Of a stretch of 64,000 nucleotides of DNA, positions 24,434-32,479 are shown in pieces. The first letter of the stretch is position 1. Every line of letters begins with the position of its first letter. Source of the DNA: Candidatus Eisenbacteria bacterium (GTDB lineage Bacteria; Desulfobacterota; Binatia; DP-6). The notes beneath the pieces are model-generated. The model worked only from the letters and a program-made list of their open reading frames with translations. It was not told the origin of the DNA and searched no databases. Made by a program: the position numbers and the translations under genes. The stretch spans positions 38,251 through 102,250 of the forward strand of contig DATJZY010000147.1 in assembly GCA_035577985.1 (NCBI GenBank), written 5' to 3'.

Positions 24434-26766
24434 GGGATTCCACCTCCGAGCAGGTAGCCGATCGTCACGACCAGGCGGCCGGGCTCGAACGGCTTGGCCA
24501 GGAAGACGTCGAAGCCGAGCCGCCGGCAGCGGTCGGACGTGGTGGCATCGGCAAAGCCGGTCATCGCGACGGTGCGGGGGGCGTGTCCGCCCCGGCTGCG
24601 GATCTCCTGGATGAGCTCGTAGCCGTCGTGGTGGGGCAGGCCGATGTCGCTGACCAGGACCTGCGGCCGTGCCCGCTCGAAGCACACGAGCGCCTCGGGA
24701 ACCGAGGTGGCGAGCGTGACCTCGGCGCCGCTCTGCTCGAGGCGCAGCGCCACGGCCTCGCGCCAGTCGGCGTCGTCCTCGACGACCAGCACGCGCACGC
24801 CGCGGAGGTCGACCGCCCGCTCGTCGGGGAACGCGATCGCGGCCGGCAGGCTCGACGCCGGGGCGGAGGGGATGCGCACGACGAACGTGGCTCCGCGCCC
24901 GCGTCCTGGGCTTCGCGCCGCCACCGTCCCGCCGTGCTGGAGCACGATGTGCCGCACGATCGCCAGCCCCAGGCCGAGACCGCTGGCACGTCGCTGCGGG
25001 TCGGACCGCTGCGCGAAGCGTTCGAAGATGACCGAGGCCAGCTCGGGCGCGAACCCCTCCCCCGAGTCCGCGACCGTGAGGGTGGCGGCGTCGGCCTCCT
25101 GCTCGAGGCGAACCTCGATGCGTCCGCCCTCGGGCGTGAACTTGATGGCGTTGTCGACCAGGTTGCGCATGACCTGCGTCAGGCGCTGCGCGTCGCCGTT
25201 CACCACCAGCGGCGCCGCCGGCACGACGCGCGTGAGCGCGATGCGCTTCGCGGCGGCGGCCGGCTGCAGGGCGTCGAGACACGTGCGCAGCTCCTCGACG
25301 AGGTCGATCGGAGCCAGGCGCACCTCGAACTTGCCCGACACGATGCGTGACACGTCCAGCAGGTCGTTGATGAGGTTCGTCTGCGCGCGGATGTTGCGAT
25401 CGAGCACCGCGAGGGCGCGCGTGCGCCGCGCGACGTCGTCGGGGCTCTGCTCGAGGACGCGCGTCCATGCGAGCATCGCCGACAGCGGCGAGCGGAGCTC
25501 GTGCGACAGCATGGCGAGGAACGCGTCCTTCGCCTCGTTGGCCCGCTCCGCCTGCTCGCGCGCCGCCTCGGCCCACATCGCCTGGCGCCGTGCCTCCTCC
25601 GCCCGATTGCGCTCGGTCACGTCCCGGAACACGAGCACGATGCCCATGAGCTCGCCGTCCCCGTCGCGAATGGGCGCGCCGCTGTCGTCGATCGGGATCT
25701 CGCGTCCGTCGCGCGCGAGCAGCAGCGTATGGTTCGCGAGCCCGACGATCGTGCCCTCGCGGATCACGCGGTCGACCGGGCTCTCGACCGTTTCCTTCGT
25801 GCGCTCGTTGACGATCCGGAACACGTCGGCGAGCGGCTTGCCGGTGGCCGCGGTGTCGGACCAGCCGGTCAGCCGTTGCGCGACCGTGTTCATGAAGACG
25901 ATCCGGCCGCCACGATCCGTCGCGATCACGGCGTCGCCGATGCTCTGCAGCGTGACGTACAGCCGCGCCTCGCTCTCGCGCCGGCGCGCTTCGGCCGTGA
26001 GCGCCCGGACGAGGAGCCCCGTCAGCACGTATGCGGAGGCGGCGAACACGAGCAGCGCGAGACCGTTGCCCAGCACGATGAGCATCGTCGTCCGCTGGGT
26101 GTGCTGGGCGCGCGCGTCGAGCCGACGTTGCAGCAGGCCCCGCTCCTCGCTCGCGATCTCGTCGAGCAAGGCACGGATGCGATCCATCGCGTCCTTGCCG
26201 ACGTCCGTGCGGACCATCTGCATCGCCGCGTCGGTGTCGCCTGCGGCCCGCAGCTCCACCGTCTTGCGGAGCTCGCTCAGCTTGGTCGTCGCGAGCGGCC
26301 CCAGAGCGTCGATGCGTCGCTGCTGCTCGGTGTCGTCGGCCGTCAGGCGACGCAGCTTCTCGATCTCGGTGTTCAACTGCCCGGCCGCACGGTCGTACGG
26401 GGCGCGATACTCGGCGTCGCCGGTGAGGATGTAGCCGCGCTGGCCCGTCTCGGCCTCGGTCAGCCGCTGGCGCACCACGTTCGCCTGGCGCAGCACGTCG
26501 AGCGAGCGCCGCGACGAGTCTCCGGCCTCGAGCCCGGTCGACAGCTCCCACAGCGAGGCGACCGCGACCAGCGTCAGGAGCAGCGCCGCGCCGCCCAGTC
26601 CCGCCAGCGCGCTCCTGCGCCAGAAGCGGTCCGGGATCGAAGCGCCTGCCGTGGGCACGGTGCGTCGACTAGCCCCGGTCTCGGAGACCGTCAATCCGAA
26701 TTCACGCGCGGTTCGCACTTCCGTGCCGTCGAAAGGCTCACACCGGCCGGGCGGGACGCTCGGCAT
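24430..26766 (-). CDS. CHASE3-PAS hybrid histidine kinase
   Basis: 778 residues. Helix SALAGLGGAALLLTLVAVAS, periplasmic CHASE3 domain (RLTEAETGQRGYILTGDAEY is the family signature), second membrane helix, PAS domain (DAVIATDRGGRIVFMN...FRDVTERNRAEE), HisKA box LSHELRSPLSAMLAW, HATPase with N-box MRNLVDNAIKF and G-box DSGEGFAP/GLGLGLAIVRH, and a receiver (VSDIGLPHHDG, LAKPFEP). It senses an extracytoplasmic cue and feeds a relay. The 45 residues before the first helix are unusual, and a GTG start near 26660 is an alternative. It is followed by, and overlaps, the single-domain regulator. Confidence 0.93.
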   Translation of the reverse strand: MPSVPPGRCEPFDGTEVRTAREFGLTVSETGASRRTVPTAGASIPDRFWRRSALAGLGGAALLLTLVAVASLWELSTGLEAGDSSRRSLDVLRQANVVRQRLTEAETGQRGYILTGDAEYRAPYDRAAGQLNTEIEKLRRLTADDTEQQRRIDALGPLATTKLSELRKTVELRAAGDTDAAMQMVRTDVGKDAMDRIRALLDEIASEERGLLQRRLDARAQHTQRTTMLIVLGNGLALLVFAASAYVLTGLLVRALTAEARRRESEARLYVTLQSIGDAVIATDRGGRIVFMNTVAQRLTGWSDTAATGKPLADVFRIVNERTKETVESPVDRVIREGTIVGLANHTLLLARDGREIPIDDSGAPIRDGDGELMGIVLVFRDVTERNRAEEARRQAMWAEAAREQAERANEAKDAFLAMLSHELRSPLSAMLAWTRVLEQSPDDVARRTRALAVLDRNIRAQTNLINDLLDVSRIVSGKFEVRLAPIDLVEELRTCLDALQPAAAAKRIALTRVVPAAPLVVNGDAQRLTQVMRNLVDNAIKFTPEGGRIEVRLEQEADAATLTVADSGEGFAPELASVIFERFAQRSDPQRRASGLGLGLAIVRHIVLQHGGTVAARSPGRGRGATFVVRIPSAPASSLPAAIAFPDERAVDLRGVRVLVVEDDADWREAVALRLEQSGAEVTLATSVPEALVCFERARPQVLVSDIGLPHHDGYELIQEIRSRGGHAPRTVAMTGFADATTSDRCRRLGFDVFLAKPFEPGRLVVTIGYLLGGGIP

Positions 26767-26776
26767 GCGGACTGTC

Positions 26777-26791
26777 GTCTACATTTTACAC
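26777..26791 (+). promoter_or_regulatory. 15-bp upstream element, copy 2
   Basis: Plus strand GTCTACATTTTACAC, identical to the minus-strand element at 24043-24057 and with the same 40-nt distance to a GG-N10-GC promoter (26832-26848). It also lies 11 bp upstream of the annotated start of the divergent hybrid kinase, which it could repress or co-regulate. Confidence 0.7.
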
Positions 26792-26831
26792 TCCGGGACG
26801 ACGCGGCCCGCGCTGGTTCGGCCGCACCGGG

Positions 26832-26848
26832 CCGGCACGCGTCGTGCT
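26832..26848 (+). promoter_or_regulatory. Sigma-54-type promoter for the general-stress/AI-2E genes
   Basis: CCGGCACGCGTCGTGCT: GGCACG and TGCT match, GG to GC spacing is 10 nt, while one T of the first box and one of the second are replaced. Alone it would be weak evidence; the upstream element at the same 40-nt distance as at CsbD makes it credible. Predicted start near 26859, only about 3 nt before ATG 26862. Confidence 0.6.
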
Positions 26849-26861
26849 CTTGTCGGCCCGC

Positions 26862-27248
26862 ATGGTACTGGGGATCGCCCGCTCGGAGCCGCACGCCGCC
26901 GGTCTGGTGGCGGCTGCGGGTGACTGCGGGTTTTCGCGCGACGGCATCGCCGTCGTGTTTCCGGAGCAAGCCCGTGCCGGGCGGGCCGAGGGGGGTACGC
27001 TGCGGGCATGGCTGGCCGGCATCGGGCGGCTCGCGTCCGGCGCCGGCGCGGGCGGCATCGCCCGGCAGCTCGTCGGTCTCGGTGTCCGCCGGAGTCTCGC
27101 CAGCCGGTACGAGCGAAAGGTACGAGCCGGAGGCATCCTCCTCTCCATACGTACCGAGAGCGCGGACGAGGTCGCGCGCGCCGAGGAGCTCCTCGGCCGC
27201 GGCGGCGCCGAGGACGTCTTCTCGACCCACGAGCGCGGGCGGCGCTGA
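26862..27248 (+). CDS. General-stress-protein-like small protein (YflT/17M-like)
   Basis: 128 residues. N-terminus LGIARSEPHAAGLVAAAGDC plus FSRDGIAVVFPEQ matches the first strand-helix unit of the general stress protein 17M-like family (pattern: L..AGF...DISVLFP). A Gly/Ala linker follows (GIGRLASGAGAGGIARQLVGLG), and the end, YERKVRAGGILLSI...ADEVARAEELL...GAEDV, fits the second unit. No signal peptide. The stop overlaps the ATG of the AI-2E permease (TGATG). With the sigma-54 promoter above, the leader would be about 3 nt; GTG 26844 is an alternative start if another promoter is used. Confidence 0.7.
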   Translation: MVLGIARSEPHAAGLVAAAGDCGFSRDGIAVVFPEQARAGRAEGGTLRAWLAGIGRLASGAGAGGIARQLVGLGVRRSLASRYERKVRAGGILLSIRTESADEVARAEELLGRGGAEDVFSTHERGRR

Positions 27249-29005
27249 TGCCGTCGCCGACCTGGCTCGCGGCGATGGGCGGCGCGGGCCCGCTCCAGCG
27301 CCTCTTCGCGATCGGCCTCGTCGTCGCGATGCTCTCGCGCGGACAGGCGTTTCTCGTGCCGGTCGCGGTCGCGGTATTCCTCGCCTTCGTCCTGATCCCG
27401 CCCGTGCGCGCCATCGAGCGCCTGCGGGTCCCGCGTGCGATCGCCATCGCGCTGGTGCTCGCCTGCTCGCTGACGCTCGTCGCGGGGCTCACGTACGTCT
27501 TGACGGCGCAGTTCCGGGAGCTGGCGGCGCACATGCCGGAGTACTCCGACTCCATCAAGGACAAGCTCGCGACGCTGCGCCTTAGCCGTCACGGTGCCAT
27601 CGCGAGCATCCAGAAGACGGTCGAGCGGGCCACGCGGGAGCTCGACGAGCAGGACGGCACGGCGCGCACGCCGGGCGGCCGGTCGACCGTTCAATCGGTC
27701 GCGATCGTCCCCGCCCCGCCCACCGACGTCGAGCGGCTGCAGACGATCCTCGCGCCGGTCGCGGCGCCGCTCGTCGAGGCCGGATTCGTGATCGTCCTCG
27801 TCGCGTTCCTGCTCGCCCAGCGCGAGGACCTCCGCAACCGCGTCATCCGCCTCGTGGGCACGGGGCGCGTGACGCTCACGACCCGCACCCTGGACGAAGC
27901 GGGGCAGCGGATCAGCCGCTACCTCCTCACGCAGTCGGCGATCAACGCGGCCTTCGGTCTCGTGATCGCGTGCGGCCTCTACGGGATCGGCGTACCGTAT
28001 GCCGTCCTGTGGGGTGTCGTCGCCGCCCTCCTGCGTTTCGCGCCGTACGTCGGAGCGCTGCTCGCGATGGCGATGCCGATCGCGATCGCCGCCGTGCTGT
28101 TCGACGGCTGGGGACATGTCCTCGCGACCGCCGGCCTCTTCGTCGCGATGGACGCGCTCACCGCGAACGTCGTCGAGCCGGTGCTGGTCGGGACCCACAC
28201 CGGCGTCTCGTCGCTGGCGCTGCTCGTCGCGGCGTTCTTCTGGGCGTTGCTGTGGGGACCGATCGGGCTCCTCCTCTCGACACCGATCACGCTCTGCCTC
28301 GCCGTGGTCGGCAAGCACGTCACGCAGCTCGAGTTCCTGTCGGTCGTGCTCGGCGACGACGCCGTGCTCGAGCCCGAGGTCACGGTCTACCAGCGCCTGC
28401 TCGCGGGCGACGAGGACGAGGCGAACGACATCGTGGAGCAGGCGGCGGCCGAGTCGACGCTCGCGGAGGTCTTCGGGACGGTGCTCCTGCCCGCGATCGT
28501 GCGCTCGGCGGACGACCGCGCCGCCGACCGGATCACCGACGCCGACCACGAAAGCGTCCTGCGGGCCACGGCGCGGATGATCGACCGGCTCGCGGAGCGG
28601 GACGCCGGCGAGATCGCCGCGCCCGCGTACGCGCGGACGATCGTCGCGGTTCCGGCGCGCGACCAGACCGACGAGGTCGCGGCCGAGATGCTCGCGCGCC
28701 TGCTCGACGGCCACCGCCTGCAGCAGCTCTCGACGTCGAGCCTCGTCTCGGAGGTGGTGTCGGCGGCGAGCGCGCCCGATGTCGTCGCCGTCTGCGTCGT
28801 CGCGCTGCCGCCCGGCGGCCTCGCCCACGCGCGCCACCTCTGCAAGCGGATACGGGCGATGCGACCGGCGCTTCCGATCGTCGTCGTTCGTCCCGGGCAC
28901 GCCCAGGCGATCGAGGGCGCCGACGCGACGATGGAGCTCGTGGACGCACGGCGCCATCTCGACGACCTGGGGAACGCGCCCATGCCGGTCGCCTCGGCGT
29001 CTTGA
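27248..29005 (+). CDS. AI-2E-family permease with long cytoplasmic C-terminal domain
   Basis: 585 residues. The first 365 have the AI-2E/PerM layout: paired N-terminal helices, a soluble middle loop (residues 95-170), then the conserved helices with QSAINAAFGLVIACG, LWGVVAALLRFAPYVGALLA and a last helix LLWGPIGLLLSTPITLCLAVVGKH. The extra 215 residues after the usual end are soluble, helix-strand alternating (TIVAVPARDQTDEVAAEML... VVAVCVVALPPG), resembling a small Rossmann-like or UspA/B12-binding-like regulatory domain, but I see no diagnostic motif. Family members transport small molecules or ions. Coupled to the stress protein before it. Confidence 0.82.
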   Translation: MPSPTWLAAMGGAGPLQRLFAIGLVVAMLSRGQAFLVPVAVAVFLAFVLIPPVRAIERLRVPRAIAIALVLACSLTLVAGLTYVLTAQFRELAAHMPEYSDSIKDKLATLRLSRHGAIASIQKTVERATRELDEQDGTARTPGGRSTVQSVAIVPAPPTDVERLQTILAPVAAPLVEAGFVIVLVAFLLAQREDLRNRVIRLVGTGRVTLTTRTLDEAGQRISRYLLTQSAINAAFGLVIACGLYGIGVPYAVLWGVVAALLRFAPYVGALLAMAMPIAIAAVLFDGWGHVLATAGLFVAMDALTANVVEPVLVGTHTGVSSLALLVAAFFWALLWGPIGLLLSTPITLCLAVVGKHVTQLEFLSVVLGDDAVLEPEVTVYQRLLAGDEDEANDIVEQAAAESTLAEVFGTVLLPAIVRSADDRAADRITDADHESVLRATARMIDRLAERDAGEIAAPAYARTIVAVPARDQTDEVAAEMLARLLDGHRLQQLSTSSLVSEVVSAASAPDVVAVCVVALPPGGLAHARHLCKRIRAMRPALPIVVVRPGHAQAIEGADATMELVDARRHLDDLGNAPMPVASAS

Positions 29006-29062
29006 CGAAGCGACGGGCCGCGCCGTAAGCGGGCGCATCTTGGTCGCTCCGCTCGTCCAGCT

Positions 29063-30457
29063 TTGACCGTCTCCGAGCCCCGTTGGCCGCTGGTGGCGCT
29101 GGTGTCGCTCGGCGTGTGGCTGCACGCGGCCGATGCGCTCGTGACGACGACCGTCATGCCGAGCGCGGTGGCGGAGATCGGCGGCCTCCCGTTCGTCTAT
29201 TGGACGATCGCGCTCTACGAGCTCGGCTCGATCGTGGCCGGCGCCGCGACCGGCCTCGCGACCGCGCGCGTGGGCCTGCGGAGCGCCATGTCGGCGGCGG
29301 CGCTCGTGTACGTCGCCGGCTGCGTGGCGAGCGGGCTCGCGCCGAGCATGCCGGTGATGCTCGCCGGCCGGCTCGTGCAGGGGCTCGGTGGCGGCGCGAT
29401 GCTCGCGCTCTCGTACGTCGGCGTGACGCTGCTGTTTTCGGAGCACCTGTGGCCACGGGTGCTCGCCATCGTGTCGGGCGTGTGGGGGGTCTCCGCGCTG
29501 ATCGGCCCGCTCGTCGGCGGCGCCCTCGCCTCGATCGGGCTCTGGCGCGGCGCCTTCTGGGCGTTTGCCGTGCAAGGCGTGCTGCTGGTCGCGCTCACGC
29601 CCATGCTCGTCGGGCGCGGCACGGCAGCGGGGGGCGGCGGGAGCACCCTTCCCGGCCGGCAGATCGCGGCGCTCAGCGCCGGCGTTCTCGCCATCTCGGC
29701 GGCCGGCGTGCAAGCCGACGTCGGTGCCATGATGGCGCTCGCAGCGGTCGGCCTGGTGGCGCTGTGGCTCGTCCTTCGCCTCGAGCGCGACGCGAGCGAG
29801 CGGTTGTTTCCGCCCACACCGCTCAGCTTCGCGGTGACGTGGGGGCCCGGGTACGTGATGGTGGCGTCGCTCGCGACCGCCACGGTGTCGTTCACCGTCT
29901 ACGCGCCCATCCTCATGACGAAGCTCTTCGGCGTCGCGGCGATCACGTGCGGCTTCATCGTGGCGATCGAGTCCGTCGCCTGGACGCTCGCCGCCATCGC
30001 CGTCGCGCGCGCGCCCGAGCGCCGCGAGCCGGCGCTCATTCGGGGCGGCGCCCTCCTCGTGACGGCCGGGATCGTCGGGCTCGCCATGACCATGCCGCGG
30101 GGACCGGTGTGGGCGCTCGTCCCGTGGGCGGCGCTGCAGGGGGCCGGCTTCGGCATCTGCTGGGCGTTCCTGCTGCGGCGGATCGTCGCCGCCGTACCCG
30201 AGGGCGAGCGGGATCGCGCTTCGGCGGCGATGCCGACGCTGCAGATGATCGGCTACGCGGTCGGCGCGGCGGCGAGCGGCATGGTCGCGAACGCGCTCGG
30301 CTTCGCCGAAGGCGCGCCGCTGGACGTCGTGCGCACCGTCGCGTTCTGGGTGTTCGCCGCCTTCGTGCCGCTGGCGCTGCTCGGCGTCGTCGGCGCCTGG
30401 CGCGTCAGCGCCGATCCTTCTTCGGAACCAGCCGACTCCCCGACTGCTCCCGCATGA
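29063..30457 (+). CDS. MFS transporter, DHA2 (EmrB/QacA)-like
   Basis: 464 residues from TTG 29063, about 14 membrane helices. Helix 1 contains the acidic residue seen in drug exporters (LHAADALVTTTVMPSAVAEIGG), and GRLVQGLGGGAMLALSY is the motif between helices 4 and 5 typical of the DHA2 group; GVWGVSALIGPLVGGAL is motif C of antiporters. Likely a proton-coupled efflux pump; substrate unknown. Its last 53 bases overlap, antisense, the end of the small gene on the other strand. Confidence 0.85.
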   Translation: MTVSEPRWPLVALVSLGVWLHAADALVTTTVMPSAVAEIGGLPFVYWTIALYELGSIVAGAATGLATARVGLRSAMSAAALVYVAGCVASGLAPSMPVMLAGRLVQGLGGGAMLALSYVGVTLLFSEHLWPRVLAIVSGVWGVSALIGPLVGGALASIGLWRGAFWAFAVQGVLLVALTPMLVGRGTAAGGGGSTLPGRQIAALSAGVLAISAAGVQADVGAMMALAAVGLVALWLVLRLERDASERLFPPTPLSFAVTWGPGYVMVASLATATVSFTVYAPILMTKLFGVAAITCGFIVAIESVAWTLAAIAVARAPERREPALIRGGALLVTAGIVGLAMTMPRGPVWALVPWAALQGAGFGICWAFLLRRIVAAVPEGERDRASAAMPTLQMIGYAVGAAASGMVANALGFAEGAPLDVVRTVAFWVFAAFVPLALLGVVGAWRVSADPSSEPADSPTAPA

Positions 30458-30782
30458 CCTCGGCCGCCTCCTTCGCCTGCGAGAGATCGGCCTGGCCGAT
30501 CGCCTGACGGAATCGCTCGGCCATCGCGCGGAGCATCGGTCCATCCGGCGCGCCGCTCTCGCTCGCCAGCTCCGCGAGGCGCTGCATCGCCTGCACGATG
30601 CGAGCGATGGCCGTCGTGTGATCGCGTCGCTCGCGCGCGGCGAGCCCCTCGGCGATGAGCGTCTCGATGTATCCGACGTCCGCGCCGCCCTTCGGCCCGA
30701 GCGCGAGCTTCAATTCGCCCACGCGCGCGAAGAAGGCGTCGAGGGCCTCGGGAAAGTCGATCAGGTGCGAGTGGTCGGGCAT
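30405..30782 (-). CDS. Hypothetical helical protein, 125 residues
   Basis: Entirely helical, soluble, no signal or membrane segment: FPEALDAFFARVGELKLALG, a middle TIAEG..AARERRDHTTAIARIVQAMQRLAELA, and a last helix EAAEVMREQSGSRLVPK. I do not recognise the family. The TPR-like spacing of Ala and Leu is only suggestive. It converges on the MFS gene with a 53-bp overlap and is divergent from YciI with a 59-bp gap. Confidence 0.55.
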   Translation of the reverse strand: MPDHSHLIDFPEALDAFFARVGELKLALGPKGGADVGYIETLIAEGLAARERRDHTTAIARIVQAMQRLAELASESGAPDGPMLRAMAERFRQAIGQADLSQAKEAAEVMREQSGSRLVPKKDRR

Positions 30783-30841
30783 CGGAGCCGTCTCCCTCGA
30801 CCGTACTTGCCTCGCCCGTCCGTCGCAAGGTTTAAGGCCGC

Positions 30842-31117
30842 ATGCTGTACGTCATCATCGGACACGACGCGCCCGACGGTGCCGCGAAGCGTCCCGCGGT
30901 GCGGCCGGCGCACCTGGCGCACCTGCGGCCGCTGGCGGAGGCCGGCCGCGTGAAGATCTCCGGCCCCTTCCTCGACAAGACCGGCAGCCTGATCGTCCTC
31001 GAAGCCGAATCGGCCGCCGAGGTCTGGGCGATCGTCGCGCGGGATCCATACGTCACCGAAGGGGTGTTCGGACACGTCGAGGTGAAGCCCTTCGCGCAGG
31101 TCTTTCCCGAGCCCTGA
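30842..31117 (+). CDS. YciI-family protein
   Basis: 91 residues, standard YciI fold: MLYVIIGHDAPDGA, then RPAHLAHLRPLAEAGRV with the conserved His, then SGPFLDKTGSLIVLEAES and DPYVTEGVFGHVEVKPF. The family contains the catalytic-type His-Asp pair, and its activity is mostly unassigned; some fusions act in halogen or chlorocatechol chemistry. ATG 30842 has AAGG four bases upstream. It is followed by the aminopeptidase after 21 bp. Confidence 0.9.
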   Translation: MLYVIIGHDAPDGAAKRPAVRPAHLAHLRPLAEAGRVKISGPFLDKTGSLIVLEAESAAEVWAIVARDPYVTEGVFGHVEVKPFAQVFPEP

Positions 31118-31138
31118 GGCACGGCTACAAGGCTCGCC

Positions 31139-32461
31139 ATGTCGCTCTCGCCCGACGTCCGCCGCGTGCTGCAGGAGCGCCGCGCACGCATCGGCGCGGC
31201 GATGGGCGACGGCGTCATGCTGCTCGGGGCCGGCTCCGAGCGCCTGCGCTCGGGCGATGTCCACTATCCGTTTCGCCAGGACAGCGACTTCGACTACGTG
31301 ACCGGGCTCGGCGAGCCCGATTGCGTTGCCGTGCTCGCGCCGGGCCACGCGGAGCCGTACGCCCTCTTCGTCCCGCCGCGCGATCCCGAGCGCGCCATCT
31401 GGGTGGGGCCGCGCGCCGGCGTCGAGGGCGCGGTCGCCGACTACGACGCCGCCGTCGCCTTTCCCGAGGGCGACTTCGAGAAGGAGATTCCGCGCTGGCT
31501 CGCCAAGAGCGAGCGCGTGTGGCTCGACCTCTCGCGCCAGGACGCGCTCGCACAACGACTGCTGGCCGCGGTCCGCCGTGCGCAGGCCGACCGGCCCCGC
31601 AGCGGCACCGGACCCACGGCGCTCCTCGACGCGCACGAGATCCTGCACGAGGAGCGCCTCTTCAAGACGCCGGACGAGCTCGCGCGCCTGCGCGACGCGA
31701 TCGGCATCGCCTGCGAGGCGCACCGCGAAGCCATGCGGACGGCGCGGCCCGGCATGCTCGAGTACGAGATCGAAGCGCTGCTCGACTACACGTTCCGCCG
31801 CCGGGGCGCGACCGGGTGGGCGTATCCGTCGATCGTCGCCGGCGGCGCGAACGCGACCGTGCTCCACTACACGGCGAACAACTGCCCCCTCGGCGCGGAC
31901 GATCTCCTGCTGATCGACGCCGGCGCGGAGCGCGCCGGCTACTGCGCCGACGTGACGCGCACGTGGCCGATCGGCAAACGGTTCACGCCCGCGCAGCGCG
32001 ACTGCTATCAGGCCGTGCTCGCGGCGCAGCTCGCAGCGATCGGCGCGGTGAAGCCGGGCGTCACGCTCGAGGCCATCCACACGACCGCGCTCCGCGTCCT
32101 CTGCGAGGCGCTCGTCACCATGGGGCTCCTCGAAGGCACGGTCGACGAGATCGTGGAGAAGGAGGCGTACAAGCGCTTCTACATGCACCGTACGAGCCAC
32201 TGGCTCGGGCGCGACGTGCACGACGTCGGCCGCTACAAGATCGGGGAGGCGCCGCGCCCGCTCGCGCCGCGGATGGTCTTCACCGTCGAGCCGGGGCTCT
32301 ACATCGCGGCCGACGCCGAGAACGTGCCGGACGAGTTCCGCGGCATCGGCATCCGCATCGAGGACGACGTGCACGTGACGGAGAGCGGGGGCGAGGTGCT
32401 CTCCGCCGCCGCCCCCAAGCAGATCGAGGAGCTCGAAGGCCTGCGCGAGCACGCCTACTGA
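31139..32461 (+). CDS. pepP: Xaa-Pro aminopeptidase, M24B
   Basis: 440 residues, the usual PepP length. N-terminal creatinase-like domain (VHYPFRQDSDFDYVTG is the PepP N-terminal signature) and a C-terminal pita-bread domain. The dinuclear metal ligands are visible: Asp in LIDAGAERAGYCADVTRTWP (two Asp), His in YMHRTSHWLGRDVHDVG, Glu in FTVEPGLYI and Glu in GIRIEDDVHVT. Removes an N-terminal residue ahead of proline; cytoplasmic. Sits in a plus-strand series of metabolic genes without shared regulation that I can see. Confidence 0.96.
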   Translation: MSLSPDVRRVLQERRARIGAAMGDGVMLLGAGSERLRSGDVHYPFRQDSDFDYVTGLGEPDCVAVLAPGHAEPYALFVPPRDPERAIWVGPRAGVEGAVADYDAAVAFPEGDFEKEIPRWLAKSERVWLDLSRQDALAQRLLAAVRRAQADRPRSGTGPTALLDAHEILHEERLFKTPDELARLRDAIGIACEAHREAMRTARPGMLEYEIEALLDYTFRRRGATGWAYPSIVAGGANATVLHYTANNCPLGADDLLLIDAGAERAGYCADVTRTWPIGKRFTPAQRDCYQAVLAAQLAAIGAVKPGVTLEAIHTTALRVLCEALVTMGLLEGTVDEIVEKEAYKRFYMHRTSHWLGRDVHDVGRYKIGEAPRPLAPRMVFTVEPGLYIAADAENVPDEFRGIGIRIEDDVHVTESGGEVLSAAAPKQIEELEGLREHAY

Positions 32462-32479
32462 TCCAGCGAAGGAGATCCC

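Noticed and set aside
26715..26727. Minus-strand GGCACGGAAGTGC as a sixth sigma-54 promoter, inside the 5' end of the CHASE3 kinase
   Set aside because: GG and GC are only 9 nt apart; sigma-54 promoters need 10. It is also within the reading frame.
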